Shown here: positions 11,548 through 23,246 of the stretch, piece by piece | Layout: each line of letters begins with the position of its first letter | Position numbering within the stretch: position 1 is the stretch's first letter | Source of the DNA: Rutidosis leptorrhynchoides | Taxonomy: Eukaryota > Streptophyta > Magnoliopsida > Asterales > Asteraceae | NCBI RefSeq assembly: GCF_046630445.1 | Contig: NC_092334.1 | Location: forward strand, 188,486,501 to 188,550,500 | Reading direction: 5' to 3' | Length of the DNA: 64,000 nt | Translations under genes and position numbers: made by a program | The notes under the pieces: generated by a model | What the model was told of the DNA's origin: nothing | The model's database searches: none | Seen by the model: the letters and a program-made list of their open reading frames with translations, nothing else

Positions 11548-12059
11548 CTAGCTTAAGACCCGCAAAATTTGCGGGTTACGACAATAAAAATTACGAATGG
11601 AATATATTATGTATGGATAATCCACAAACATTTTGTACAAGATATAAATGAACGAAAAACATGAAGTTGAACAATACTATAGATATTAATTAAGTAATAT
11701 AGAAAGACTGGATATGACTAAAGTTCAAACGATCTAAAAAACAGATAATTGATAACATGTCGGATATTTAGTAGTATTGTGAGTTTTTGATAATAGGCAA
11801 TTATCATGTAGCTAAATATTTTTCTGATGAGTTTTTCCATAGATTACTCAATGCAACCAATCGTTTCAAGTAGTCATTTAGGATTAACACAATTGCAAGA
11901 CCAAAGTTACATCAAGAGTTTACAGTCAACATCTTCTATCATGATTATTAACTAATCATGTCTTCTCCATTATGTACAGGTGCAAAAGCACATAAATTAA
12001 AAACCATATATAATTGTTAGAAATAATTAAATATGCTAAATTGTTTGTTCTTTGTAGAC

Positions 12060-12600
12060 ATAAATACATTTTTAACGACTTCATGAAGCAAGTGGTTTTT
12101 AACAATTGGTCACTCGATCCATCGATCCAACATTGAGCATTGGATAATTTACAATATGATAATTGAGTAGCTCCAGTGGACTTTCAAATGCAGTAGCAGA
12201 TGATGAAATGGGCCAGAAGCTTGGGATTGGGCCGCTGACTTTGGAGAGGTATTTAATCGACTTTGATTTTGGGCCACTTTGCAAAACAAAACGTGAATCT
12301 GATGAAAAGCTAGGAAGAATAAGAGTTCGGATAAAACTCTAGTTTGTTATTTTTGAATTTTGTTTTAGTTGTTATCCTTTCTTTCTACTATTTATCTTGT
12401 AATCGTGAACATCATTTAGCAGTTTTTGATCATTACGTTTTATGCGTTTAATAATAACAAACCGAGAAGGTTTTGTTCTTCCAAAACCGTGAAGGTTTAA
12501 CCTACACAATCATACCGAGAAGGTTGATTATCTATCGTTCTTATTTATCAATCCATTATTTGTTTAGCCACGATCGTAATACATTACTTTCTCCCTATAT
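12060..12600. repeat. Unclassified block with three short direct repeats
   Basis: The motif ACCG(A/T)GAAGGTT occurs three times at about 12461, 12486 and 12514, after a stretch rich in TTGTTATTTTTGAATTTTG. It could be a decayed LTR end, but I could not find a partner, TSD or primer site. Confidence 0.3.
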
Positions 12601-13199
12601 TTAACGGCTAAGATATCTCTTTATAAAAATTTGATTTAATGAAACCAAGAAAGCTAATCCAATTTAAAAGGTGTAATATAATGATAAGCTAATTTATTGA
12701 ATAGACTGATTCATCATGTTTGATCTATTGAAATTACACTTTCGGCATATTACAACCCTTTGGCCTCAATTCACTCGATCCAACAAAGAAGGATTATCTT
12801 TATAAGATATCTTAGGCTGTTTGTATAGCACAAATAACTATCGCATTGTGGACACTAACTCTGCGCATTTTAATAAATAAATTCAGTAATAAATAAATGA
12901 AACTTGAAGTATGTAAGTTATGTTGTAGCTGTATGATATATGTGAAATATGAAAACACATTAAAACCCGAATACGCTTTTAAGTACACTGTCATATTAAA
13001 ACACAAATTAAACTAAATCCAAATTCAAATGGCTTTTCAGTACACTGTCATATTAAAACACAAATTAAACTAAATCCAAATCTAAATCCAAATTCAAATG
13101 GCTTTTCGAATAAGAAATCCAAACTCAAATGACATTTAAAAGAAAAAACTCACTAATTAAAATCCATTACAAACTTACTTCAGAGTTCAGACATGCAAT

Positions 13200-13500
13200 A
13201 TTACTTGGATCCGGGCTTAGTCACATTGCAAAATATCTTCTTGGTAGCAACTTTAGCTCCGTTTTCGCTTGTGAGTTTACAAAAAAAATTAAATAAATGA
13301 AATAAAAATATATGGATATGCAGAATAGATTATAACCTGTAAGAAAAGCTTCCTTTGACAATGTTTGATGCAGACAATTCTAAATCTGCATCCTCGAGAA
13401 TAATGCAATCGTTTTTTAAGGCATTCTCTCATGAACTCCATATGTCAGAACGAAAAGTTCATTCGCTATCCCTTTCGCAACAGACTCCATAATGTTCCTA
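13200..13500 (-). pseudogene. Captured ALDH (GAPN-like) exon fragment
   Basis: On the minus strand, around 13430 to 13337, the sequence reads ILEDADLELSASNIVKG then SFSYR before a GT donor. This matches the conserved helix before the catalytic Cys motif (GQ.C) of aldehyde dehydrogenases, closest in my memory to non-phosphorylating glyceraldehyde-3-phosphate dehydrogenase (consensus-like LEDADL..A..I.KG.FSYSGQRCT). The exon breaks just where the GQRCT motif should begin. Upstream codons are frameshifted. A separate 3' open stretch at about 13270-13205 (ENGAKVATKKIFCNVTKPGS and stop) is not recognised and may be from another gene. Confidence 0.45.
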
Positions 13501-13639
13501 TAAAAACGGTCAATGTTAATGTAGCACAACCATTACAAAATTACATGCAATACACATGATACAAACCTTAAACATTGTAACACTTGACCCGCCCAAATGA
13601 CTTATTTCAACATTTAGCCGGAGTGACTGACCCGCTCAC

Positions 13640-13872
13640 TTTGTTACCTACACAACGTAAAAAAATATGTAAACCAAAACAATACACAACAAACCTTACA
13701 TTTCATTTGACAAATGCTTACACTTCTGACTCCTAAAACTTTAAACTGTAACAGCTCTAACACTTTATTGTCTAGAAAAGATAATACGATGATGTCTTCA
13801 AATAATACAGTTATTGTCAATATTGTCCCAGAGAGGGTATCGGTGATACATGTACCTTTTATATAATCCAAT
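13640..13872 (-). other. Open stretch, unidentified
   Basis: A minus-strand frame of about 75 codons, rich in Ile, Leu and Val, has no motif I recognise. It lies between the ALDH-like fragment and other exon-like pieces, so it may be intronic or another captured scrap. Confidence 0.2.
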
Positions 13873-14279
13873 AAAATTTAAGTAATCAAATACTTCCAAT
13901 AAATAGAAGAGTTTATATCTATGTACGGAAGTAGGGGTAGTGAACCTACATCTTCAAAGTGATAAGCAAGAACAGAGAAATCGTTCCATTATCAGCGTAC
14001 TTCTGTTTTCATGAAGCCAATAGTGGCAGAAAAGATCTTCAGCCACTACACATACAAATAACTAATGAAAACATTATATGTTAAGAAGAGTTGATAGGTA
14101 TGTTCCCTTTCATAAGCCATAAGACTGAATATCATAGACACATTGAAGAAAAAGACATGTTTAAGGTTTTTATCATCCATGCTTACACGAAACCAAAACA
14201 TAATTCCAATTGAATGGATATGAACAGAACCGTAAGAGCAAATGAGGTTTTGAAATGACCAAAATCATGAAAGCTTGAC

Positions 14280-15099
14280 TAATATGGGCAACACTTACTT
14301 GTAGATGATGTTTGTTGTCGATTTTTCAAGTTTTTTTGTCTTCGATCTTTTGAAGATTTTGGTTGGACCTTCAAAATCTCGACACGTCTTATAACGCAAA
14401 ATACATGTATGAATAAGTTTCTATCAAACTGCTCAGGTCTCCAAGTGCGGGATCCAGGATACATGGTATGTAAGATCACAACATAAACCTACATAATAAA
14501 CACACTGAGTAAGTTATTAAAATGCTAGATCCACATTGATGCAATAAATTGAACACAAAATCGTTGATTTTTTTGGTTAAATATCATTAACCGAATTAAC
14601 ACACTAAGATTTAAATATTAACTAATTTACCAAATTAACCTTCACGTTATTAACCCTACCGCCAACCTGCCTATGCTCAGCCTTATTTTAAGACGTGTTC
14701 ATGATTATATAAAGGGACACTTTTGACCCACCTTAGAATTAAAGGGTAAATTCGGGTTATATCATATTTCTAACATACCGAGAGACAATTTAGATGAATA
14801 GAAGTAATAAAGAAGATTTAAAGGAAACATGCTAACAATCCTTATCGTTATGTACTTTTTATGCACAAAACCCCTATACCACACAATTTTAAAAAAATAT
14901 TATAGAATTGGCATTAGTTTGTATTCATCTCTGACATAACGTATATATGTTGAAAATAGGAAATCAATGGATTTATATGCAGATTTATGTGAGGTCCATA
15001 AACATGAAGAAATATATTTCAGATAAAACATAGTAAAACAAACCTCAGCATGAATCTCGACAATGTTAGTTTTTGTCGCCAGTCATTCAAGCCTTTCAC
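14280..15099 (-). pseudogene. Two exon-like pieces of an unidentified captured gene
   Basis: On the minus strand a 56-nt piece (15099-15044) sits between a TTATAG acceptor and a GTTTGT donor and reads RLE, a stop, LATKTNIVEIHAE. The next piece starts after ATGTAG at 14488 and reads VYVVILHTMYPGSRTWRPEQ in a phase that continues the first. Correct splice signals and matching phase suggest two consecutive exons of one captured gene. I cannot name it. Confidence 0.4.
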
Positions 15100-16045
15100 C
15101 TATAAACACAAATACAGAGCAACATAAATGAGTGAGTTAAGTCTCTTTCAGATTTCAACATATGAATCACATCTGTAGGAAAATAACAAATTTACCTATA
15201 TGGTTATTAACATTTACTATAATCAAGTAACACATCTCTTATTACATTTTAGGAGTTCAAAAGTGATAATCATGTAACTGTCACATATAAATATCAATTC
15301 CTTATAAACTACACGTACATACCAGGTCCTTATACGGTGACAATAGTGAAATGACTAATTGGCAGGTGAATTTCATTTAAATGTACATTCTATTTTAAAT
15401 TAGTAGTATAAGTATATGAAAGCGACTACATTTTGTAGCCTACTGTTCAGCCGTTATCCAACCCACTCATTTACATTTTCTATTACAACCCAATATCAAT
15501 GTCAAACACATGAAAAAAGTCAATAACTTGAATGAGAACTTGCACAAGCTGTTATCCAACCCACTGATTTACCATTCTTGTTTAAAAACCAATATCAAAG
15601 TCACAAACCATTTATATTTCACCGTTTGCTGTAAAAAAAAACAATATCAAAGTCACAATAAGATATTTGTATGGCAGTGAAGCTGGTTAAATGACCATGA
15701 CCAATTAGACCTAATTCAGAAATCTCTATTTACTGATAATTATTAAAGAACGATAAATACCGATATCATTGTCCGTGTGATCGACGCTGTGAAAAAAGGA
15801 AGGAAGCCTTGTGTAGTTACTCATCATCTTCACCGATGTGTTTTATCACCATTCGAAAATACAATGCATATGTTAGTGACTTAGTGGTGGGAAAAAACAG
15901 GATTAAATAAAAAAGATGTGTAAGTGTACTAAAAGCTTAAAAATCTCTAACCATAAGTTTAGTGTTAAAAAAAAGTTAACATTGTAAAAAAAATACCTAA
16001 TGAAGTTTGTGTGATACAACACACATTATGTGTTTCTCTGTTCGG

Positions 16046-16090
<45 letters not shown>
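16046..16090 (+). repeat. Run of 45 A
   Basis: An uninterrupted A45 run lies close to the Helitron 5' end, with no LINE 3' end recognised before it. A 25-bp direct repeat, AGAATAGTAAAACCCTAAAA and onward, follows at about 16137 and 16225. Confidence 0.9.
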
Positions 16091-16093
<3 letters not shown>

Positions 16094-16639
16094 CGAGCAT
16101 TAATGCTGAAAAGTGTTTGAAAGTTCTTATACCTCAGAATAGTAAAACCCTAAAATTGAAAGAAAAGCTTGCATTAATCGATTACTTGCACAAAGAAAAA
16201 CTAACCCTAAAAGTATGAGGCATAAGAATAGTAAAACCCTAAAATTGAAACGACAAGTAATAAAAAACTAACCCGTGAATTGAGTTTATGTTGAGATTGA
16301 AGGATAGTTTGTTGCGATTGATTTTATCTTGTGATGCATTCCTGTAGAACTCCTTTGTATGAGGCGATTTTCGAAGAATTGGAGGTGATGATTCTATTCA
16401 AAGTCGCAAATTGTTCTGTATCCCGGTATGAGAAGCTAGCCCGCGCCGATAGTTATTTTAGGGGTATTTTCGGAAGAGATATGTTTAGAGGGTACTTATT
16501 GAGTTATAATTATATCCAATAGTTTAGGGAAGGGGTAGGTGATGGTAATTTCTTTGATCCAATGGTTGAGATTAGAGGAAAAATTTTAATATATCTATTT
16601 TTTGACTTTATTATAATGTATAGTAGGGATATAATGAGT

Positions 16640-16668
16640 ATTCGTTAGTTTCGCCGAAAAAAAATAGT
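16640..16668 (+). repeat. LINE-like 3' tail motif
   Basis: GTTTCGCCG followed by eight A resembles the 3' end of the small LINE at 8915 (CGCCG then poly(A)). Only the tail is visible just outside the nested Helitron; no body can be assigned. Confidence 0.35.
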
Positions 16669-16960
16669 AAATAATACTTCTTTCATAGTTGTGGTATCGC
16701 TATTCTTTTCCATTTTCTTGAAACTGAAAACAGGCTAAAAGTGTTTTGGTAAAATCCAGCCTGAAACGACACAACTTGTTTCAACATGTACCAAAAAGAC
16801 GCATTTCGACCCTGACCCACCCGTTTTGTCACTTATGCACCAAACAACTTCCTGTAAAAGGATTTTTCATTGCAAGAATTTTGAATTTTAAAACCCTAAT
16901 TATGCATACAATATAAACGATGTCAGTGATAAATCAAAACGCAGATTTAGAAATACAAAC

Positions 16961-17820
16961 CTCGTAAGTCGCTTATTGCTACAACCAACAATTTTGCTAC
17001 AACATGTTGCCATCCAGCCATAATAAATAAGTCACTACCATTTCCCCATTCAAGGTCTACATTCTGTCTATACCCTCCGATTGCATTTATGAAAGCTGAA
17101 GATTTTGGAGTTTCAGACAGATAAGTAGTCCGAACCCAGTTGGTTGGCAATTTCTGCATTTACAAAACATATATTATAATTTAAACTGATTATTAATTAA
17201 TGATAACTACGGAAACATGGGCACTAAAAAGTGCGATGGCAGAGACATGAGCATACCAGTAGTTGAAGATCAGTCTCCGTGATAAGCTTAACGAATAAGA
17301 GTAACGCCTGTATGGGGCATGTTTCAACAGTTTAACCTGAAACAGAGTAGGGTTGTCTCATGTATGGTATAATTGAAAAAGTTGGTATGGCACATACCAC
17401 ATATCAGGTCCATTAACAGCTAAATCCCAGTTTGTTTTTTCTATTGCAGTCAACCAGATAACATGACCAGCACCAAAGTTAAGTTCTTCCCTGATCGTCG
17501 ACTAACCTTTGCCTATGACTGCCATCTCACCTGTTTTGTTGATTGTTACCTTGTTTCTTCCACTGCCAGTGTTGATGTATATTTGTTTTTTTTTTTTTTT
17601 TGGTAGATTTACGAATCTGAGTAGCGACAAAATCAATTGGCAGTGGCTATAAATAAATACAAAACACGATTAATCATCAATGACATAAGTACAAAGTTGA
17701 GTGGACATTTTTCAAATAATACATTCAGCAATTAAAACTGTAAAAAGGAATTACCAGTAGTTCAAGGGCGTTATCATCAATCACGTACACACATGAATGT
17801 GGTCTTGCGTACGAAGTCAT
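16961..17820 (-). pseudogene. Captured B3-domain (REM-like) transcription-factor gene, four exons
   Basis: Minus-strand exons with GT/AG borders: 17820-17755 (starts MTSYARPHSCVYVIDDNALE), 17646-17399 (LPIDFVATQIRKSTK, then an A16 tract, NTGSGRNKVTI, REELNFGAGHVIW), 17336-17257 (FVKLITETDLQLL) and 17153-about 16961 (KLPTNWVRTTYLSETPKS, NVDLEWGNGSDLFIMAGW). Each half follows the B3 pattern: a LP..FV start, a central strand with a basic or W residue, and the GW..F.. turn, so two tandem B3 domains are present. B3 domains bind DNA in plant transcription factors. Damage: an A-run frameshift in exon 2, a stop in place of the GW tryptophan there, and a decayed end of exon 4. It lies in the outer minus-strand Helitron and was probably captured. 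Confidence 0.65.
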
Positions 17821-18615
17821 GGTATTCTACAATGTATTTTGTCAACATATGAAAAATCAGTCTATATGGTTAAACAGGCAGCAATACTTCCTGTAAATAA
17901 AAATTCAATGACAAGCAACAATACAATCAAAGCTAATGATTAAACTGCCAACAATACAATACATATGAATTAGTTTTGATGAACACAAAAAATGTCCAAA
18001 ATTACAAAGAAAACTCTAATTGTAGATAAATTAATACAATTTAAAGATTTCGCTGAACAAAGAGGTCGCTGAACATACAACCCTAAATTACAACTGTAAA
18101 CATACATCTCTAATTGTACAACCTTAAACATACAACCCTAATTGCAGATGAATTAATACAATTTAAATATGTCGCTGAACAACGAAAACTCTATTCGTGT
18201 TTGTTATACACATGAATTCATGATTAATTGAACCATCTAACAACAAAATCATATTAGAAAAAATAACCTTGGATTCTGAGATTAACGATGATGATACAGA
18301 AACGATTAATCAATGCAATCTACCCGCTAACCCCGATAGATACTTATTTTTTTGATTGATTTTGGGAGAAGATGCATGTAGAAGGAATGGAGCTCCGCTA
18401 GATCACGGCCTTGTGTTTGTGTGCAGCGACCTAATTTCGGTGTGTGTGTTTAAACCCCGCGTCCATTATTTTAAGGGTAATTAGGGCATAAAAGTTAATT
18501 AATTAGATCAATGGTTTAGACATAGGGTTAGTGATTGTCTTTTCTTTAATCTAATGGCTGAGATTACTAGTTGAAAATAATGATATCTAAATTAACACTT
18601 TATTATAATGTATAG

Positions 18616-18656
18616 ATAGAATAGATGTATAGATAGATAGATAGATAGATAGATAG
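18616..18656. repeat. TAGA microsatellite at the Helitron 5' end
   Basis: TAGA tetranucleotides adjoin the 5' end of the outer minus-strand Helitron; slippage may blur that border by a few bases. Confidence 0.85.
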
Positions 18657-19930
18657 AAGGATTACTTTAAATATTAAAAAGTTGCATGGAAATCGGAAAT
18701 CAGTTTACTGCATTTAATAATAGTATAGTAATTGAAATTGAATTAACCATTAAAATTAATTAAATTACTCTCATCTTTTACGGTTCTGATAATTGTCAAT
18801 TTTTTCAATCACATTAATTTCAGAATCGTTTCCCATTTTTTTTTTACTCGATTCAAATGTTAACCCTTTTTTCAATCACTAGAGAGACGCATATTCTCTC
18901 TCAAGCGGTTTCATCTCAACAAAGGTTCCTCAATCAGTATACCTTCGTCTCTTTGATCGATCAGGTTTTATAGCCTTTTCAAAGGTTTCTCTATCAGTAT
19001 ACCTGTACAATATATGTTTATCACAATAATTGTTTGGTTTTATAGCCTATTCGATAGTGTAATTTTGACAGGCGTTCATTATTTATATCCTTTCCATATT
19101 GGTTAAAGCGTTAGTGTTCTTAGGTAAATACTCTTCATTTACCCAGCTTCTTTAACCCGATAACTGTAATTTTCCATTCATCATCGGAGTTTAAGAAAAG
19201 GTACTGTACCTATCAGTGTTTGTTTGGAACAAAACAATCCTTTTACGATCTCATATTTGAAATTAGGCTATCAGTTTCTTCTGTGGATAAAAGTGTTTTG
19301 TTTGATTAATATTCATCTTCGATGATTCATATTTCTAATTTGATTTTTTTCTTAAATTTTCTTGATTCCATTGTCGCTCATATTAATTGGATTACTAGAT
19401 TTTGGCTTGTATGTATGTTTCTTATTTAGATTACTATCAGGTTCAGTTATTGAATCGGTTAATGAATCTCAAAATAGATTAAGTTTTTTTTGTACATCTG
19501 CAAAGAGCTGCCCATCATGTACTATCAAATGATTCGAGGGTAGATTCTAATTATGATTTTTTCATATTTATTTAATTTATCTGTCATTTTTAAGGGAATT
19601 GATATTTCCAAACTTGTTTTTGATGGATCCACACAAATTCACTAAACTACCCTTAATGATGTGTTATATAAATTTTTCAATTCAAATTATTAGAGGGTAT
19701 AACTGGAAAGTAATAACAAATGTGTGTGGATTTATCAAAAGCATGTTTGGAAATATCATCACCCCATTTTTAATGTTTACTGTTGTTGTATTATCATGTG
19801 AATGAGCTAATGTTGATGGGCTAAAAGTTTAAAACAGCCCGCAAGAAGAGAGTACCAAAGTATAATCACCAATAACTCGTGAGAGTTTAGGCTCTTGCTG
19901 ACAAAAACTCCACCTCAGATTCCCGAGATT
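18657..19930 (+). other. Non-coding stretch resembling a 5' UTR and introns
   Basis: AT-rich sequence with pyrimidine-rich parts (TATTCTCTCTCAAGCGG at 18890) that look like the leader and introns of a plant gene. It precedes the ornithine-aminotransferase-like fragment on the same strand and may come from the same captured locus. No exon is identified here. Confidence 0.3.
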
Positions 19931-19939
19931 GTGATGGGT

Positions 19940-20072
19940 GTCAGAGAGAAAGGTTCATTCAAGGTTCATCTGCAAATGCGTACAACCTATGCATCAAATT
20001 GAAGGAAAAAAGAATTCTTGGAAAACCAACTCCTAACACAACCATTCGATTAACTCTTCCCCTTTCCATAAG
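19940..20072 (+). pseudogene. Captured ornithine-aminotransferase-like exon fragment
   Basis: The plus strand reads AYNLCIKLKEKRILGKPT then NTTIRLTLPLSI, ending before an AAG/GTACAT donor. In ornithine delta-aminotransferase the C-terminal part has a closely similar block, A(Y)..C.KLKERG.LAKPTH.TIIR..PPL.I, so the small domain near the PLP enzyme's C-terminus is represented. Stops occur upstream in the same frame and no further exon is found. It is too short for function and lies between Helitron ends, in the plus orientation, so it may be cargo of the plus-strand Helitron starting at 7754. Confidence 0.55.
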
Positions 20073-20930
20073 GTACATACGTTACTTTCTATTTGGTTTT
20101 GAGCTTTCTATTTCAATATCGATGATTTCTGTTTATCATTCGTGTTTTTAAGTTCGGCATATTTCTATTTAGGTTTGACATATTATCTATTTAAATTTGA
20201 CTTTTAATATGCTTTATGTTTTTAAGTTAATCGATATGAATATGAATATTTACCTTTAACATACTTAAGTTGTTCTTATATCTCTTTTGTTATTAAATCA
20301 TTTCCTTTCAATAGATTGCTCCTTCCGATTGGGAGTTTTGTACTTAGTTTAATGACGATGAAAGATTAATTCATTATTTTTTAATCAGGTGGAGCAATCA
20401 GCAAAGAAGAGCCCCCTTTTTATCTGCTTGATAAACGCTATTACTAATTGTGGTGTTATGTCTAACATTTGGACTATTGAAGGTATTGTATTTTTAATGT
20501 TTTATGTTGGTGTTAGGTTTTAAATTTTGTTTTTGTAGATGACGTGTTAGAGACAGTGGCCATAACGAACTAGTTTCTATATGTTTCAATCTAATGAGAT
20601 GATATTAACCATTTTGGTTATATGGAATATGTTTGTTTACTTATGGGTCACAATGGGTTCGGAATCAATTAGGTAGTTTATGACAATTTATTCATTAATC
20701 GTGTTCTAACACGAGCAACATATTGATAGTGAAAATGGTTGTGTTTGATGTTGTATGAGCAATGGATGTTAGATATGAAAAAAAAAACATTGTGTTCAGG
20801 GTCAAATGGTCGTTTCATGTATGTGTCAAAACAAGTCAGGTACACCCAGCCACAAATTATGTTTAAATGGACAAGCTTTTTCGCATATTGAGATATAACA
20901 TAACAAGTTAATTAACTTACACATTAAAGG
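20073..20930 (+). other. Non-coding stretch before the LINE
   Basis: AT-rich with no coding signal beyond short frames. A CATGTAT motif at about 20816 partly resembles the sequence just after the LINE poly(A) (CATGTATCATTC at 43774) and is a weak candidate for the LINE's left target copy. Confidence 0.3.
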
Positions 20931-21031
20931 GTTGGTTATTTATAAAACTTTTGCAGCTAAAAAAATCAAATTCTTATTCCTTGTCTCTTTGTAAAAAAAC
21001 ACGTATCAACGGTAGGAGTGTGAGAGAGAAA

Positions 21032-23195
21032 ATGAGGAGAGAGATAGTGAGGAGAGAGAGTCCGATGCACACAAGGTTTCACAGGGAGTTCGATTCGAGT
21101 CACAGGTTCTACAATGGGAGACTTCAAAGCGACTTTCCAAGACTAATCAAAAACCAGTGGACGTCCTTCATGTTTTTTAATTATCCGGATGATTGGAATA
21201 TGGAGAACCTTTGGAGAACTTTCAAGCACTACGGCAATCTCAAAGACATCTACATGGTGGACAAAAGGTTGCGAAATGGCCAGAGGTTTGCATTTGCACG
21301 ATTTGGTGACGTGGTCAATGTTAAACGAATGCTAAACAGACTTGAAACCATCAAGTTCAATGGAAATCCAATTAGGGTTTTCCTAGCTAATGAAAGAAGG
21401 CAAGATAAGGTGGCTGGGAATTTGAAGGGGTTCAAGCAGGCTAATGAATTCAGGAGGGTCAACACTAACTCGTTCATGGATGGTAGAAAGTTTAACGATG
21501 TCACGAGAAAACAGCCTTTAGATCTAAGGTTTACAATCAACAAGGACAAAGAGGATCTTAGAGTCAAGCTTGATAAGAACAGGAAGACAAAGGGGTCCGT
21601 AGATGAAGAAAAAGAAGGTGATGTCAGGGAAGTAATGATTGCCAAAAGCGATTGTAACCTTGATTATCTGGGCAAAAGTATCGTGGCTGATCTCAAGAAT
21701 ATTGATCTACTTAACCAAATTGGTTCACTTTGCAAAGCAGCAGGTTTGGTAGATGTAGTGATTAAATACGTGGGAGGTTTGGAGATCCTACTGATCTGCA
21801 ACTCGACAGAGATAGTCGATATCATCTTGCAGACGGCTGAGCACCCTATACACAAGTGGTGCAACAATGTGAAACGTCTCGACCTAAATTATTGGCCCTC
21901 GGCAGGCAGACTTGCTTGGATCGAAATTAAAGGGGTCCCTGTAACTTACTGGAATGAACAGGTATTTGGATCTATTGCAGCCAAGTGGGGACGGGTGATA
22001 GAGATGGAAAATTGAAACATCACAACAGGCAATCAAAATCTTTTAACAGGTCATGTTCTAATCCACAAAGGCGATATGGATCATATCAATGGTTCAGCTG
22101 CACTCATCATTGATAACTTAGTTTTTATATATGCTTCGGTTAAAGAGTCTGTTAATCGTCCCATTCAATTGGAGTCCGAGATCCCCTGTGATGGGGGATT
22201 ACGTGAAATTGATGAGGACGACAACAATAGTTCTGATGACGAATACGTGGATGACACGTTCATGTCGGAAGAGGAATTTCCTTTTTTCGAAAACGTGCCT
22301 ATTCAAGAGGATGAAGAATGCTCTCCGGTGAAACATTCCGGTGAATTCAAAACGGAGGCTAATCATCAGGAGAAAGATGAAGAGTCGGGCTATTTGAATA
22401 TGGGTGTCAATTTCCAAGACAATAGCATGGGGATCCAAACGTGCAATCTGGTAATAATTGCAAGGTATGGTTGGATAACGTGCAAGTTAATTTGGTTGAG
22501 TGTTCCCCAAAAAATTGCAACGGCTTCTGTGAGTCTGATACATATGTCGAGGCAACTAGGGATGGAATGGTGGAGGGCTAAATGGATAAGGAAAATGACA
22601 TTGGGCCTGATAAAGCCCATGAGTGTGATAATCAGTTTAGCCCAATTCGTGATTGACCACTTAACCTGGATAATCTGTCATCTCCTTCAAACAGTCCATT
22701 ACCAAGCCCAGCAAACAATAATGAAGTTATTGAGGAATCTGATGAGACGAAAGGGATTGAAAATAAGATTCTGATCCCTCCTAATCCTGATCAAGTTCTA
22801 CATAATTCGAGTAATACAGAAGAGGGTTTAGCCAATCATGTTTCTTCTACTGAGCAGTTTAAGAAAGATAAAACGCCAAGAGCAAATAAAAGGAAACAAT
22901 CCAAAACTTCAAGAAAAGCAGAAAGCTCAAGACCACGGTTAACGAATTGAAAAGCTTCATCACGTATCTTGAAATTCAATTCGGTTACTAGGAGAGAACA
23001 GGAAGGAAAAGTGCCATCAAAATCGACTAAGTCAGTGGAGGGTGAGGCAAAATCCAAACCAAATCACTCAAACAAAATCAGACAAGTTTCGACTACAAAC
23101 TCAGGTTCTTCTTCTTCGTTTTCTATCTCTAATGATGGATTAAAGGATTTTGGTCATCAGCTTGGGCTGAAATGGGTGGAGAAATCCAACCATTA
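21032..23195 (+). pseudogene. LINE ORF1 protein with RRM
   Basis: ORF1 of plant L1 elements binds the element's RNA. From the ATG at 21032, an RRM spans about residues 45-130: SFMFFNYP fits RNP2 and RFAFARF fits RNP1, followed by a basic region and a second conserved block (WPSAGRLAWIEIKGVP). A single TGA at 22013, most likely a former Trp codon, interrupts the frame; it continues in phase from 22016. After an acidic stretch (22200-22400) a frame change occurs near 22440. The Ser/Lys-rich C-terminal part is then read in another frame to about 23195, where FGHQLGLKW resembles the usual ORF1 end. The larger part is readable but the protein cannot be made whole. Confidence 0.75.
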
Positions 23196-23246
23196 ATGTT
23201 CACTGTCTTGGTGCTGTTTGTTCATTTTCGTGCTTTTAGTTTTGTT

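Larger units (their letters stand above)
11548..16629 (-). mobile_element. Nested non-autonomous Helitron, minus strand (5.1 kb)
   Basis: The 3' end on the minus strand has the hairpin CCCGCAAATTTTGCGGG, then TCTTAAG and CTAG at 11548-11551, followed by T. The 5' end at 16629 reads TCCCTACTATACATTATAA and is preceded by A. Both ends fit insertion between A and T of the outer Helitron. It carries exon-like scraps of an ALDH/GAPN-type gene and of an unidentified gene, both on the minus strand, and no Rep/helicase. Its 5' region resembles that of the outer Helitron (TTTGATCCAATGGTTGAGAT against TTTAATCTAATGGCTGAGAT). Confidence 0.6.
7934..18616 (-). mobile_element. Non-autonomous Helitron, minus strand (host of a nested copy)
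   Basis: The 5' end is at 18616: on the minus strand TCTATACATTATAATAAAG, preceded by A. The proposed 3' end is at 7934: a hairpin of CCCGCAA and TTGCGGG arms, then TATTAAGCTTG and T, a slightly decayed CTRR end. The span includes the nested Helitron 11548-16629; without it the element is about 5.6 kb. It carries broken exons of a SnRK2 kinase and a B3-domain gene on the same strand, in keeping with the habit of plant Helitrons to capture gene pieces. Pairing of these two ends is inference. Confidence 0.5.

Noticed and set aside
7754-18616. Autonomous Helitron (Rep/helicase, RPA-like gene)
   Set aside because: Searched both strands for helicase or HUH-type motifs by eye; none seen.
20816-20835. 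CATGTAT...TCAAAA as left TSD of the LINE
   Set aside because: Only partly similar to the sequence after the poly(A) at 43774; not convincing enough to fix the LINE start.
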